DNA from: Rickettsia typhi
GTDB taxonomy: Bacteria; Pseudomonadota; Alphaproteobacteria; Rickettsiales; Rickettsiaceae
DNA: 52,890 nucleotides
Reading direction: 5' to 3'
Assembly: GCA_945865485.1 (NCBI GenBank)
Contig: CAMBEC010000010.1
Coordinates: forward strand, 1-52,890
The notes beneath the pieces are model-generated. The model searched no databases. It was not told the DNA's origin and worked only from the letters and a program-made list of their open reading frames with translations. The position numbers were made by a program, and so were the translations under genes. Of the stretch, positions 36,125-44,342 are shown piece after piece; the stretch's first letter is position 1; each line of letters opens with the position of its first letter.

Positions 36125-37333
36125 TTATCTTGCCAAGGAATCGACTAATCTTTGAGCAGATTCTGGGATCTTGTTTGCTGCTTGCAGTGCTGTTACTGAT
36201 GCAACTATTTGTCTGATTAACTCAGAATATTCTTGTGCTGTTAGCACATAATCAGTTTTAGTATATGAATTAGCTGTTTTTTCAGTAACATTTATAGTTG
36301 CTCTTAGTGCGTCAATAGCTTCAGATAAGCTTGTTTTTTGAGTACGAAGCCTTGCCTGCTCACCACGAATATTAGTCAAAGCTGACTGAAATACATCAAG
36401 CGCGATGGTCCTATCCTTAAAGGTTGCAAGCGATGTAGCAACAGTGTCTCCAAACATAGTAAATAGATCCTGTATAGCTAGATTACCCAAGGGGCCAGCC
36501 ACAGCGTCATTCAGAGCTGCTTGAAGTTCTGGGTTTGTTGCAGTAGATAGTGTAGGAGCGCCACCCTGTTGGCTTAATCGATAAGTAAAGTCAGGCATCA
36601 TAAAGCTAAGGCCATCAGAAAATAGGGCTGGTTTTGTAGTTCGTACTGCAACGAGTGCGGCCGCTATTTGTGGTACAGTTATCAGTCCGCCGGTACCAGT
36701 GCCTTGGTTAACAGCACTGTTGCCTATCAAATTTTCATTATCTGATATAGCTATTGTTAATTCAGCTTGAGTAGCGTAGTGTGCAGATCTAGTAAAATCT
36801 TGAGCAATCCATTCGTTCACAGCGTGGGCAAGTGATGTTCTGTATATCCGGTTATCACTTATATTTCGTATGGATATCTTTTGAGTGCTAGAAGCATCAA
36901 CGCCAACTTGTACATTTATTTCTTTCGCTCCTCCGCCAAGTAATTCTTTGCCATCGAATTTTGCTGAGTCAATTAAAATATCGATTTGAGTACGGATGCT
37001 ATTTATATGTTTTTGTAACACTGCAACTTTATCATCAGATAGTACTCCAACAGTTGCAATAGTGATTATCCCCTTTTGTAAAAAAGAAGAAATCGAGCTT
37101 AAATAATTTTCTGTAATATTAACTGCATTTACAGAGTAGGAAGTAGATTGAGCAATTGCGCCAAGGAAAAATTCTCTATCACGTAAGGAGTTTCCGAGGT
37201 AAGCGTCGACTACTTCAACATTCATATTATCGCCAGAGACGAGGCTTTCACCAAGTGTGCCTACTTCTCTGCTTGCCGCGCCTACTTCGCGTGAGACAAG
37301 TCCTGTTAAATCGTTAGTAAGAGTTAAAGGCAT
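36125..37333 (-). CDS. Flagellin-like protein (FliC/FlgL family), orphan
   Basis: This 402-residue protein has flagellin-like ends and a variable middle. The N-terminal part shows VGTLGESLVSGDN, SVNAVNITENYLSSISSFLQ, LQKHINSIRTQIDILIDSAK with FDGKELLGGG, and EINVQVGVDASSTQKISI; compare the flagellin pattern of I-x-x-Q-Q-x-x-x-F-N-G-x-x-L-L and I-Q-V-G-x-D. The C-terminal 80 residues (QSALTNIRGEQARLRTQKTS ... QIVASVTALQAANKIPESAQ) match the amphipathic flagellin end that packs in the filament core. The middle (about 165-310) is unlike others. No other flagellar gene is in this window. Confidence 0.75.
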   Translation of the reverse strand: MPLTLTNDLTGLVSREVGAASREVGTLGESLVSGDNMNVEVVDAYLGNSLRDREFFLGAIAQSTSYSVNAVNITENYLSSISSFLQKGIITIATVGVLSDDKVAVLQKHINSIRTQIDILIDSAKFDGKELLGGGAKEINVQVGVDASSTQKISIRNISDNRIYRTSLAHAVNEWIAQDFTRSAHYATQAELTIAISDNENLIGNSAVNQGTGTGGLITVPQIAAALVAVRTTKPALFSDGLSFMMPDFTYRLSQQGGAPTLSTATNPELQAALNDAVAGPLGNLAIQDLFTMFGDTVATSLATFKDRTIALDVFQSALTNIRGEQARLRTQKTSLSEAIDALRATINVTEKTANSYTKTDYVLTAQEYSELIRQIVASVTALQAANKIPESAQRLVDSLAR

Positions 37334-37439
37334 ATAATTAATTGTATTTATTATATCAAATTAAACTTAGAGAAGCAAATATCATGCCAAGGGATTAATA
37401 TTACAAAAAGATTAATATTCGACTGTTTTTTCATAAAAC

Positions 37440-37478
37440 AAAAGCTACTAAATTCCTTTTTTGAATCTAGTAGCTTTT
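37440..37478 (-). terminator. Rho-independent terminator of tig
   Basis: AAAAGCTACTA and TAGTAGCTTTT form a perfect stem of about 11 bases with a small inner ATTC/GAAT pairing. On the minus strand GTTTTATG follows the stem. It lies 21 bases after the tig stop. Confidence 0.75.
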
Positions 37479-37498
37479 AAAAAAGTAGTAAAGTTAGG

Positions 37499-38821
37499 TT
37501 AATCTCTAAGCTCGTTTTCTAAAAATTTTTCTAATTTATCAATAGTATAGGATTTTTCTTTGATGACAACTTCATTAGCAAAAATTGCTTTTACACCTTT
37601 GCTTTCTAGAATAGGGCCTTTTAAGTTCTCAAGAGCATTTTTATTTTTTTGATAAAACTCTATAACCATTTGTTCTTGGCCAGGATAATTCTTAGCCTGT
37701 TCAATCAGTGCATGGCGCAGGTCTTCTTCGGTTATAGATAAACCTTTTTGCTTTACGTATTCAGCTAGCATTAAGCCGATACGCACTCTCCGAGCCGCTA
37801 AATCATCAAAATATTTGACCTTCTCTTTGTCAGACATATTTTTTATTTCTGCATCTTCTCCAAGCTTGGAGCTCTGTCCCTTTAAAATTTCTTTTTCTCT
37901 TTCAAGTAAAGAAGCTGGGATCTCAAATTTTAGAAGTTCTTCTAGCTTATCAAATAATTTCATCTTCATTAAGACAAGAATTGACTCGTCGTAATTGGAA
38001 CTAATATTTTTACTTATTTGCTCCCTTAGTTGCTCGACATTCTCGCATTTGAATTTTTTAGCAAACTCATCATCTATTTTTTGAGTGCTTTCTTGATGTA
38101 CAGCTAGAACTTTTACTTTAAATTCAGATGGTTTTCCGGCCAAGTCTTTTGAATGATAATCTTTAGGGAAGTCGACTTTGACCGAAACATCATCACCAGC
38201 TTTGCTACCGATTAGTTGGTCCTCAAAGCCAGGAATAAAGGATTTGCTTCCTAAAACTAACTTATGAGAATTGAGTTTTCCACCGTCGAATGCTTCGCCA
38301 TTAACATAACCAATTGCATCGATTGTGACTTGATCACCTGATTTTGCTTTTGATTTTGTTTCTTTATCATACGACTTAGAGAAGCTTAATATACGATCTA
38401 ATTGCTCATCGATATCTTTTTTTGAAACATCTAATACCGGTTTTTCAATAGATATTTTTTTGAAATCAGGCAAAGTAATAACTGGCAAGAGTTCAAATTT
38501 TAAAACGAATTCAATATCTTTATCATCTTCGTTTTTGAAATCATCAATTGCTGGATCAAAGGCAATATTAAGCTTATTATCTTTTATAATCTGTTTAGTA
38601 GCAGCATCAATTTTATCTCTTGCAATACCATTTCTAATTGTAGGTACGTATTTTTTACGTAAAACAGTTAATGGCACCTTTCCAACTCGAAAGCCATCCA
38701 TTTTTGCGGTTTTTGCAACGTTAGCTAATTCAGTATCTATTTGTTGTGAGATATCGTGAATTGAAATGGTAACTTTTGCGTGAAACTCAGTTTTGTCTTT
38801 TTTTAACTCTGATATAATCAT
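37499..38821 (-). CDS. tig: Trigger factor
   Basis: This 440-residue ribosome-bound chaperone meets nascent chains at the exit tunnel. The ribosome-binding signature MDGFRVGKVPLTVLRKKY lies near residue 40. The FKBP-type peptidyl-prolyl isomerase domain follows (GDQVTIDAIGYVNGEAFDGG ... FIPGFEDQLIGSKAGD, residues about 160-230). The long helical C-terminal domain has FEIPASLLEREKEIL. Length is normal. It is the last gene of the minus-strand run dapE, tRNA-Leu, tig and has its own strong terminator. Confidence 0.97.
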   Translation of the reverse strand: MIISELKKDKTEFHAKVTISIHDISQQIDTELANVAKTAKMDGFRVGKVPLTVLRKKYVPTIRNGIARDKIDAATKQIIKDNKLNIAFDPAIDDFKNEDDKDIEFVLKFELLPVITLPDFKKISIEKPVLDVSKKDIDEQLDRILSFSKSYDKETKSKAKSGDQVTIDAIGYVNGEAFDGGKLNSHKLVLGSKSFIPGFEDQLIGSKAGDDVSVKVDFPKDYHSKDLAGKPSEFKVKVLAVHQESTQKIDDEFAKKFKCENVEQLREQISKNISSNYDESILVLMKMKLFDKLEELLKFEIPASLLEREKEILKGQSSKLGEDAEIKNMSDKEKVKYFDDLAARRVRIGLMLAEYVKQKGLSITEEDLRHALIEQAKNYPGQEQMVIEFYQKNKNALENLKGPILESKGVKAIFANEVVIKEKSYTIDKLEKFLENELRD

Positions 38822-38849
38822 AATTTATGTACTTTAACATGTGTTATAC

Positions 38850-38881
38850 CGAATTTTAGGATATTCTTATCCTAAAATTCG
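38850..38881 (-). terminator. Perfect hairpin between tRNA-Leu and tig
   Basis: CGAATTTTAGGAT and ATCCTAAAATTCG are a perfect 13-base inverted repeat with a 6-base loop. It lies just after the tRNA-Leu gene and 29 bases before the tig ATG. No strong T-run follows on the minus strand, so it may be a processing site, a weak terminator, or a leader structure of tig. Confidence 0.55.
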
Positions 38882-38928
38882 TATCTTTGAGATCACCTGA
38901 CCAATCTGGTTTAATTTAAATTCTTAAT

Positions 38929-39013
38929 TGGTACGGATGGAGGGACTTGAACCCCCACGCCTCGCGGCACTAGAACCTAAATCTAGGGCGTCTACCAGTT
39001 CCGCCACATCCGC
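38929..39013 (-). tRNA. tRNA-Leu (anticodon TAG)
   Basis: On the minus strand the acceptor stem GCGGATG pairs with CATCCGT (one G-T pair at the end). The anticodon stem-loop CTAGA-TTTAGGT-TCTAG gives TAG. There is a long variable arm (TGCCGCGAGGCG), as expected for Leu. The T arm has GGTTCAAGTC. Discriminator A and an encoded CCA are present. It lies between dapE and tig. Confidence 0.95.
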
Positions 39014-39033
39014 AAAAAATTGTTCTTAAGCCT

Positions 39034-40167
39034 TTATAAAAGCTTAACTAAGGAGCTATAATACACGTTATAGAGTGTTTGTAAATCACAAATTTTAGTA
39101 TGCTCATCGATTTTGTGGGCAAGATCACAATTTAATCCAAACTCAACAACTTGGGTATATTTATGGATAAATCTTGCGTCTGAAGTCCCTCCGTTGGTTT
39201 TGATTTTAGGTCGGATGCCGCATGTATCATAAACTATATCAGCAAAGCGTTCTATCTCTTTAGAGTACTCTTGAACAAAGGGTAAGGAAGTACAAGAATA
39301 ATTCAGTTCGTAATCATCTGAGTATTGAGAAATAACATGAGCTACTTTGGCGGCTAGATCACTTGGAGTATGCTTGTCAATGAACCTGATGTTAAATTTT
39401 GCACTAACTGAGAATGGTATGACATTACGTACTGGATTTTGTCCTTCGATTGAAGTAATTTCAAGGTTAGATTTTTGAAAAAATTCTGATCCAGAGTCAA
39501 ACTCTGTTTCTATTAATCCTTTTAAAGCAGAAATTACGATTGGCATGGGATTTATAGCTTTCTCTGGATAAGCAACATGTCCTTGCTTGCCGTTTATTGT
39601 TAGGTCAAAATTTATACTGCCACGTCTGCCAATCTTGATTGTATCGCCAACTTCATGCTCGGTAGTTGGTTCTCCCAAGATACAAAAATCAATTTTTGGC
39701 TTAATATCTTTAATGTATTCAAGCATTTCTTTTAAACCATGAGTCCCATCGCCTTCTTCATCAGTAGTTAAAAGAAAACTAATCGTTCCATTATGATTCT
39801 TGTTTTCTTTAAGGAACTCACTAACAGCGACAAGGCAGCAAGCTATAGCCCCTTTCATGTCTACAGTGCCTCTGCCAAAAACAAGATCATCTTTTACCTG
39901 CATTTGGAAAGGGTCTGATTGCCATAGCTTCTCATCTCCTGGAGGTACTATATCAATGTGCCCAGCAAAACAGATATTAGGAGCTTCGTGGCCAAGGGTT
40001 GCATAAAGATTAGTTACTTCTTGTCCATTTGGACCAAATGTTTTTATCAAGCATTCGAATCCTAGCTTTTGTAAATAATCAGCAACAAAGTCAATTGCGT
40101 CTTTGCCAGTAGGTGTTATTGACTTAAATGCAATCAGCTGTTCTAGAACGTTAAGTACACTCTTCAT
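39034..40167 (-). CDS. dapE: Succinyl-diaminopimelate desuccinylase DapE
   Basis: This 377-residue metallopeptidase-like enzyme removes succinate from N-succinyl-LL-diaminopimelate in the lysine/peptidoglycan pathway. The two-zinc site is spelled out by CFAGHIDIVPPGDEKLW, FGRGTVDMKGAIACC, LLTTDEEGDGTHG, ILGEPTTEHEVGD and the C-terminal TNGGTSDARFIHKY. All ligands look intact. It acts before DapF, which is encoded just across a divergent promoter region. Together they argue for meso-DAP peptidoglycan. Confidence 0.97.
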   Translation of the reverse strand: MKSVLNVLEQLIAFKSITPTGKDAIDFVADYLQKLGFECLIKTFGPNGQEVTNLYATLGHEAPNICFAGHIDIVPPGDEKLWQSDPFQMQVKDDLVFGRGTVDMKGAIACCLVAVSEFLKENKNHNGTISFLLTTDEEGDGTHGLKEMLEYIKDIKPKIDFCILGEPTTEHEVGDTIKIGRRGSINFDLTINGKQGHVAYPEKAINPMPIVISALKGLIETEFDSGSEFFQKSNLEITSIEGQNPVRNVIPFSVSAKFNIRFIDKHTPSDLAAKVAHVISQYSDDYELNYSCTSLPFVQEYSKEIERFADIVYDTCGIRPKIKTNGGTSDARFIHKYTQVVEFGLNCDLAHKIDEHTKICDLQTLYNVYYSSLVKLL

Positions 40168-40221
40168 GGTAAATCTATATTTTAATTTTGGTTTTTAGGA
40201 ATATACTAGCAATTTATTTTC

Positions 40222-40250
40222 TACAATTTTTCTTTAAAACTGTGTATAAT
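40222..40250 (+). promoter_or_regulatory. Promoter of the small membrane protein and dapF genes
   Basis: A perfect extended -10, TGTGTATAAT (TATAAT at 40245-40250), lies 44 bases before the ATG. A weak -35 TACAAT is 17 bases upstream at 40222-40227. It is the best sigma-70 promoter I can see in the window and should drive the small membrane gene, dapF, mtaB and gpsA. Confidence 0.55.
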
Positions 40251-40293
40251 GACTGACTAGATTAGTCCATTAATAATATTAGGTGTTTAAGTA

Positions 40294-40686
40294 ATGTTCA
40301 AGAATTTAACTCAAGTATATTGTTTAATTGTATGCTTAGTAGCTTCTGTTGTGATGATGATAACTATTGGTGTTATGCTAGGAAGTGGGACGGATTTTGT
40401 ATTCACAGAATACAAGTACATGAGTCAATTAAGTAAATTTAGCAGTGACGAAAAGTATGTTGAGTATAAGAAGCAAGCCTCTTCTAATGACAAAGAGCAA
40501 CGGCAAATACTTAAACCTGAGCTAATAAAAGACAAAAGAATGGCAGATAGAGAGGATTATATAAACGAAGTCAAAGGTAATGCTATTAGTAGCATGATTA
40601 GTTGTGCTACCTGGCTTATTACGGGCTTATTCTTCTTCATTATTCACTGGAGAATGTATAGATGCTCAGCATCAACTAAGGTATAA
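40294..40686 (+). CDS. Small two-helix membrane protein upstream of dapF
   Basis: I do not recognise this 130-residue protein. It has a membrane helix near residues 7-30 (VYCLIVCLVASVVMMITIGV) and a second near 97-118 (MISCATWLITGLFFFIIHWR). A charged, Lys-rich loop of about 60 residues with little hydrophobicity lies between them. It ends 2 bases before the dapF ATG and shares the strong promoter at 40222-40250, so it is probably the first gene of the operon. Its function may relate to the envelope, but only position suggests this. Confidence 0.65.
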   Translation: MFKNLTQVYCLIVCLVASVVMMITIGVMLGSGTDFVFTEYKYMSQLSKFSSDEKYVEYKKQASSNDKEQRQILKPELIKDKRMADREDYINEVKGNAISSMISCATWLITGLFFFIIHWRMYRCSASTKV

Positions 40687-40688
40687 TA

Positions 40689-41495
40689 ATGAAGAAGATT
40701 CCTTTTGTAAAAATGCATGGATTAGGCAATGATTTTGTTATTATTGCTGAAGAGATGTTGCCTCTTGCATTGAATATGAAGGTTTTTGCTCAAAGAGTTT
40801 CAGATAGAAGGTTAGGTATTGGTTGTGATCAGTTCATTACTTACAAAGAGAGTAATGAATTTGTTAAAATGAGTATATTTAATCATGATGGGTCAAAAGC
40901 CAAGGCTTGTGGCAATGCGTCAAGGTGCTTATCCAGATTGATTTTTGAGAAAAGTAAAAAGAGAAATATTACGCTCGATATTGATGGTAGGAAAGTCTTG
41001 TGTGAATATATTAGTGAAGATCAAATTAAAGTTGATTTGGGGTTAGCTAGTTTTGAAGAATCGTGGATGCCTCAAGAAGCTTCTCTATGGGATTTGGCGA
41101 TTAGGCACTTGATTGAACCAAAGGAAATGATTTGCGTTGATGTTGCTAATCCTCATCTAGTAATATTCTCAAAATTATCTGATCAGGATAGAGAAATTAT
41201 TGGTAAGAATTTTCAGAATATAGATTTATTTAAAGAAGGAATAAATATTAGTTTTGCAGAAGTGAAAGACGATAAAATATACTTAAAAGTTTGGGAAAGA
41301 GGAACGGGATTTACCTATGCCTGTGGTAGTGGCGCTATAGCTACTTTTGCTGCCGCAAATAAATTAGGTTTTGTTTCAGATAAGGCCGAGGTTTTATTTG
41401 AGTTAGGAAATTTAAAGATGCAAAAAACTGGTGAGAATATAAGTATGTACGGTCCAGCAAGCTTTGTTTTTGAAGGAGAATATGCTTATGAATGA
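40689..41495 (+). CDS. dapF: Diaminopimelate epimerase DapF
   Basis: This 268-residue cofactor-independent epimerase converts LL-DAP to meso-DAP. The two catalytic cysteines are in HDGSKAKACGNASRC (residues about 70-82) and GFTYACGSGAIATFAA (about 210). The N-terminal KMHGLGNDFVII is typical. It belongs to the plus-strand operon with the small membrane protein, mtaB and gpsA; its end overlaps the mtaB start by 8 bases. Confidence 0.97.
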   Translation: MKKIPFVKMHGLGNDFVIIAEEMLPLALNMKVFAQRVSDRRLGIGCDQFITYKESNEFVKMSIFNHDGSKAKACGNASRCLSRLIFEKSKKRNITLDIDGRKVLCEYISEDQIKVDLGLASFEESWMPQEASLWDLAIRHLIEPKEMICVDVANPHLVIFSKLSDQDREIIGKNFQNIDLFKEGINISFAEVKDDKIYLKVWERGTGFTYACGSGAIATFAAANKLGFVSDKAEVLFELGNLKMQKTGENISMYGPASFVFEGEYAYE

Positions 41496-42732
41496 AGCTC
41501 ATGAGGTTATTACTTTTGGATGTCGATTGAATACATACGAAAGTGAAATAATAAAAGAAAACCTTGTAAAAAGTGGCATACAAAACGTAGCTGTATTTAA
41601 CACTTGCGCTGTAACGAAAGAAGCCGAAAAACAGGCAAGGCAAGCTATTCGCAAACTTAAAAAACAAGATCCAACAAAAAAAATTATTGTTACTGGCTGC
41701 GCGGCTCAAAATACTCCCGAGATGTTCGCAAATATGCCGGAAGTTGATAAAGTTATTGGCAATGAAGAAAAGCTTTCTCCTTTGCATTATACATTGGAGA
41801 CAGAAAGAGTAATTGTGAACGACATAATGTCTATAAAGGAAACGGCGAATCATTTGGTTCGAAGTTTTGAAGGAAAAGCTAGGGCTTTTATTCAGGTGCA
41901 GAATGGTTGTGATCATCGATGTACTTTTTGTATGATCCCATTTGGTAGGGGTAATAGCAGGTCGGTACCTATGGGGGTAATTGTCCAGCAAGTTAGAGCA
42001 TTAACAAATGATGGATTTAAGGAAATCGTTCTTACAGGCGTAGATGTAACTGCATATGGCAGCGATTTACCTGGTAGTCCGACATTTGCTCAAATGATAA
42101 AAAGACTTCTCTCTTTAGTGCCGGAACTTGATAGGTTAAGGTTATCTTCAATTGATGTAGCAGAGATTGATGATGATTTATTCAACTTGATGGCTTATGA
42201 AAAAAGACTAATGCCGCATTTTCATATTAGCCTGCAAGCTGGAGATAACATGATTTTAAAGCGTATGAAAAGACGTCACAATCGTGAACAAGTTATTGAA
42301 TTTTGTAAATCTTTACGCCTTATTCGTCCCGAAGTGTCTTTTGGGGCAGACATTATTGCTGGCTTTCCAACTGAAACTGATGAAATGTTTGAAAATACTA
42401 GAAGTTTGATTTCTGAAGCTAATATACAATATTTACACGTATTTCCTTATTCCGAGCGTGAAGGGACTCCGGCAGCAAGAATGCCTCAAGTTCCTATGCA
42501 TATTAGGAAAAAAAGAGCTGCAATACTAAGGGATGAAGGGCAAAAAGAGATTGAGAAGTTCTTTAGACAGAATTTAGGCAAAAAAACTACATTGCTAGTT
42601 GAGAAAAATAATATGGCTCATGCTGAGAATTTTATTCCAGTTAAGCTAGATGGAGAGTTTGCTTCGGGCCAGTTAATTGATGTTCAGTTAATAGACCATC
42701 ACGATAAATACATGTTAGCAAGAGTAGCATAA
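41488..42732 (+). CDS. mtaB: tRNA (N6-threonylcarbamoyladenosine-2-methylthio) transferase MtaB
   Basis: This 414-residue radical-SAM methylthiotransferase adds a methylthio group to t6A37 of ANN-decoding tRNAs. The N-terminal domain has its three cluster cysteines (TFGCRLNTYES, FNTCAVTKEA, IVTGCAAQN). The radical-SAM cluster is NGCDHRCTFCMIPFGRG (C-x3-C-x2-C). A TRAM-like end follows. The G-C-R-L-N-x-x-E start and the GVDVTAYGSDL motif favour MtaB over MiaB. ATG 41488 is chosen because GGAG lies 9 bases upstream; ATG 41482 would be only 3 bases from it. Confidence 0.92.
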   Translation: MNEAHEVITFGCRLNTYESEIIKENLVKSGIQNVAVFNTCAVTKEAEKQARQAIRKLKKQDPTKKIIVTGCAAQNTPEMFANMPEVDKVIGNEEKLSPLHYTLETERVIVNDIMSIKETANHLVRSFEGKARAFIQVQNGCDHRCTFCMIPFGRGNSRSVPMGVIVQQVRALTNDGFKEIVLTGVDVTAYGSDLPGSPTFAQMIKRLLSLVPELDRLRLSSIDVAEIDDDLFNLMAYEKRLMPHFHISLQAGDNMILKRMKRRHNREQVIEFCKSLRLIRPEVSFGADIIAGFPTETDEMFENTRSLISEANIQYLHVFPYSEREGTPAARMPQVPMHIRKKRAAILRDEGQKEIEKFFRQNLGKKTTLLVEKNNMAHAENFIPVKLDGEFASGQLIDVQLIDHHDKYMLARVA

Positions 42733-43667
42733 TGAAAAAACTAAAAAATTTCGCAGTTATTGGTGGGGGAAGCTGGGGTACGGCTCTAGCTTGTCTAGTT
42801 GCAAGGGTTTATGGAAGCGCTTTAATATATACTCCAGAAGTAAATATTGTAGATGAGATAAATAACCATCATAAAAATAGTAAATATCTTGATGACACTG
42901 CTTTGCCTTCTGGGATTACGGCCACTGCAAGTTTACTAGATGTGGCCAGCTATGATGCTATAATCTTAGCTGTACCTTCGCATGCTTTTGAAATTGTGAT
43001 TCAAGAATTAAAGCAGATGGGTTTATCTTCCAAAACGGTGCTTTTGATTGCAACAAAGGGAATGTGCCAGGAACCGTTGCAATTGTTTTCCAGTAAAATG
43101 GAACAGGAATTTGATAATCCGTATGCGTTTATTTCTGGTCCTAATTTTGCCAAAGAAGTTGCCATCGGAAATTTCGCTTCAATAACTATTACATCTAAAG
43201 ATCACTCTTTAGCTCGCTATATAGCTGATGAGCTTAGCTCGGACCAGTTAGATGTTTCTGTATCCACAGATATTATAACTGTTCAAATTGCCGGGATTGT
43301 TAAGAATATTATTGCAATAAAAAGTGGAATTTTAATGGCTCAAGGTTATGGTGAAAATGCTAGAGCTTGGCTTGTAAGCAAAGGCCTTGAGGAGATAGCT
43401 GTCATTTCAAGAGCTCTTGGAGGCAACCAAGAGTCTTTAACTTTGCCTGCGGTGATAGGAGATCTTGTTTTGACAAGTTATTCAACTACTTCAAGGAATA
43501 CGAAATTTGGCTATGACTTTCACCAAAATAATTATTCAAAAGAGTTTCTTGCGAACTATCCTGTGCTAGTTGAAGGGGCTTCAGCAGCGAAGTTACTTCA
43601 TAGCTTTGTGAGTAACTATAATTTAGACTTACCAATGACATCATCTGTAGCAAAGCTGGTGATATAG
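42732..43667 (+). CDS. gpsA: Glycerol-3-phosphate dehydrogenase [NAD(P)+] GpsA, C-terminus shortened
   Basis: This 311-residue enzyme makes glycerol 3-phosphate for phospholipids. The NAD(P) site AVIGGGSWGTALACLV opens the protein. ISGPNFAKEVAIG, VQIAGIVKNIIAIKSGILM (with the catalytic Lys) and TSRNTKFGYDF are all present. The ATG shares its A with the mtaB stop. The protein ends at LDLPMTSSVAKLVI, about 15-20 residues earlier than most GpsA. The same frame then stays open for another 21 codons through a palindromic element at 43690-43714. The catalytic core is complete, so activity is likely. Confidence 0.93.
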   Translation: MKKLKNFAVIGGGSWGTALACLVARVYGSALIYTPEVNIVDEINNHHKNSKYLDDTALPSGITATASLLDVASYDAIILAVPSHAFEIVIQELKQMGLSSKTVLLIATKGMCQEPLQLFSSKMEQEFDNPYAFISGPNFAKEVAIGNFASITITSKDHSLARYIADELSSDQLDVSVSTDIITVQIAGIVKNIIAIKSGILMAQGYGENARAWLVSKGLEEIAVISRALGGNQESLTLPAVIGDLVLTSYSTTSRNTKFGYDFHQNNYSKEFLANYPVLVEGASAAKLLHSFVSNYNLDLPMTSSVAKLVI

Positions 43668-43689
43668 GTGGCAAACTGTCTAAAAGACT

Positions 43690-43714
43690 GGATTCCCGCT
43701 TCTGCGGGAATGAC
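43690..43714. repeat. Short palindromic element (WIPASAGMT type)
   Basis: GGATTCCCGC and GCGGGAATGAC form an 8-base perfect stem (ATTCCCGC/GCGGGAAT) with loop ttct. In the gpsA frame it reads DWIPASAGMTK. This string is well known from palindromic repeats of Rickettsia and other bacteria. It lies between the convergent ends of gpsA and pld and may terminate both. Confidence 0.8.
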
Positions 43715-43727
43715 AAAAGTTCAGGTT

Positions 43728-44342
43728 TTATAGACTGCGGCTCTCTTTTTCCCTGTTTTTCCAATTTTTTAAATAAATAGAAGCAATATTAGTATCTTCA
43801 ATTAGTATTACATTCTCAGCGTTTCTATGATCAGCGGCACTGGTGAAGTTGAAAGATCCAGTAATAACTTTGTTATTGTCAATAATCATTACTTTGTTGT
43901 GGGCTATGCCGGGCATCTTATCAAACCGTACATCTATTCCATATTTTAGCAGCTCAGTAAGTACTTGCTGATTATCACTTAAATTTCCGCCATCAAGTAA
44001 AATTCGTACTAACACGCCCCTGTCTTTTGCAGCTTTTAGTTGGTGAATAATGCTGATAGACGTTAGGCCATAGGCTTGTACATAAATACTTTCTTTAGCT
44101 TTCACTATTTCTTGAGCTATTAAACTGCCGCAACCTGAAGGAGGAGTAAAACAAACATTTACACTAGCTGTGTCTGGGTGATAGCTATGCCATGTACCGA
44201 TTCCGACTAATTCTTCATAAGCTACTCCAAGGCTAATACCAAAAGCAAGTACAGCAATAATTGAACGTATTGGTGCTTGACTAAAGCCAAAAAACTTCAT
44301 CATGTGATTGAATGTTGATGGTTTTAATTTCGGCTTCCTCAT
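43728..44342 (-). CDS. pld: Phospholipase D (Rickettsia Pld type)
   Basis: This 204-residue protein closely follows the small single-HKD phospholipase D of Rickettsia. It has an N-terminal hydrophobic segment (PIRSIIAVLAFGISLGVAYE) and CFTPPSGCGSLIAQEIVKAK. IYVQAYGLTSISIIHQLKAA comes next, and the catalytic IAHNKVMIIDNNKVITGSFN follows, with the trailing ADHRNAENVILIED. Two copies of the HKD must meet in a dimer to form an active site. In Rickettsia this enzyme has been linked to escape from the host vacuole. The hydrophobic start may be an export signal or membrane anchor. It begins directly after the AsmA-like stop, so the pair is cotranscribed. Confidence 0.93.
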   Translation of the reverse strand: MRKPKLKPSTFNHMMKFFGFSQAPIRSIIAVLAFGISLGVAYEELVGIGTWHSYHPDTASVNVCFTPPSGCGSLIAQEIVKAKESIYVQAYGLTSISIIHQLKAAKDRGVLVRILLDGGNLSDNQQVLTELLKYGIDVRFDKMPGIAHNKVMIIDNNKVITGSFNFTSAADHRNAENVILIEDTNIASIYLKNWKNREKESRSL

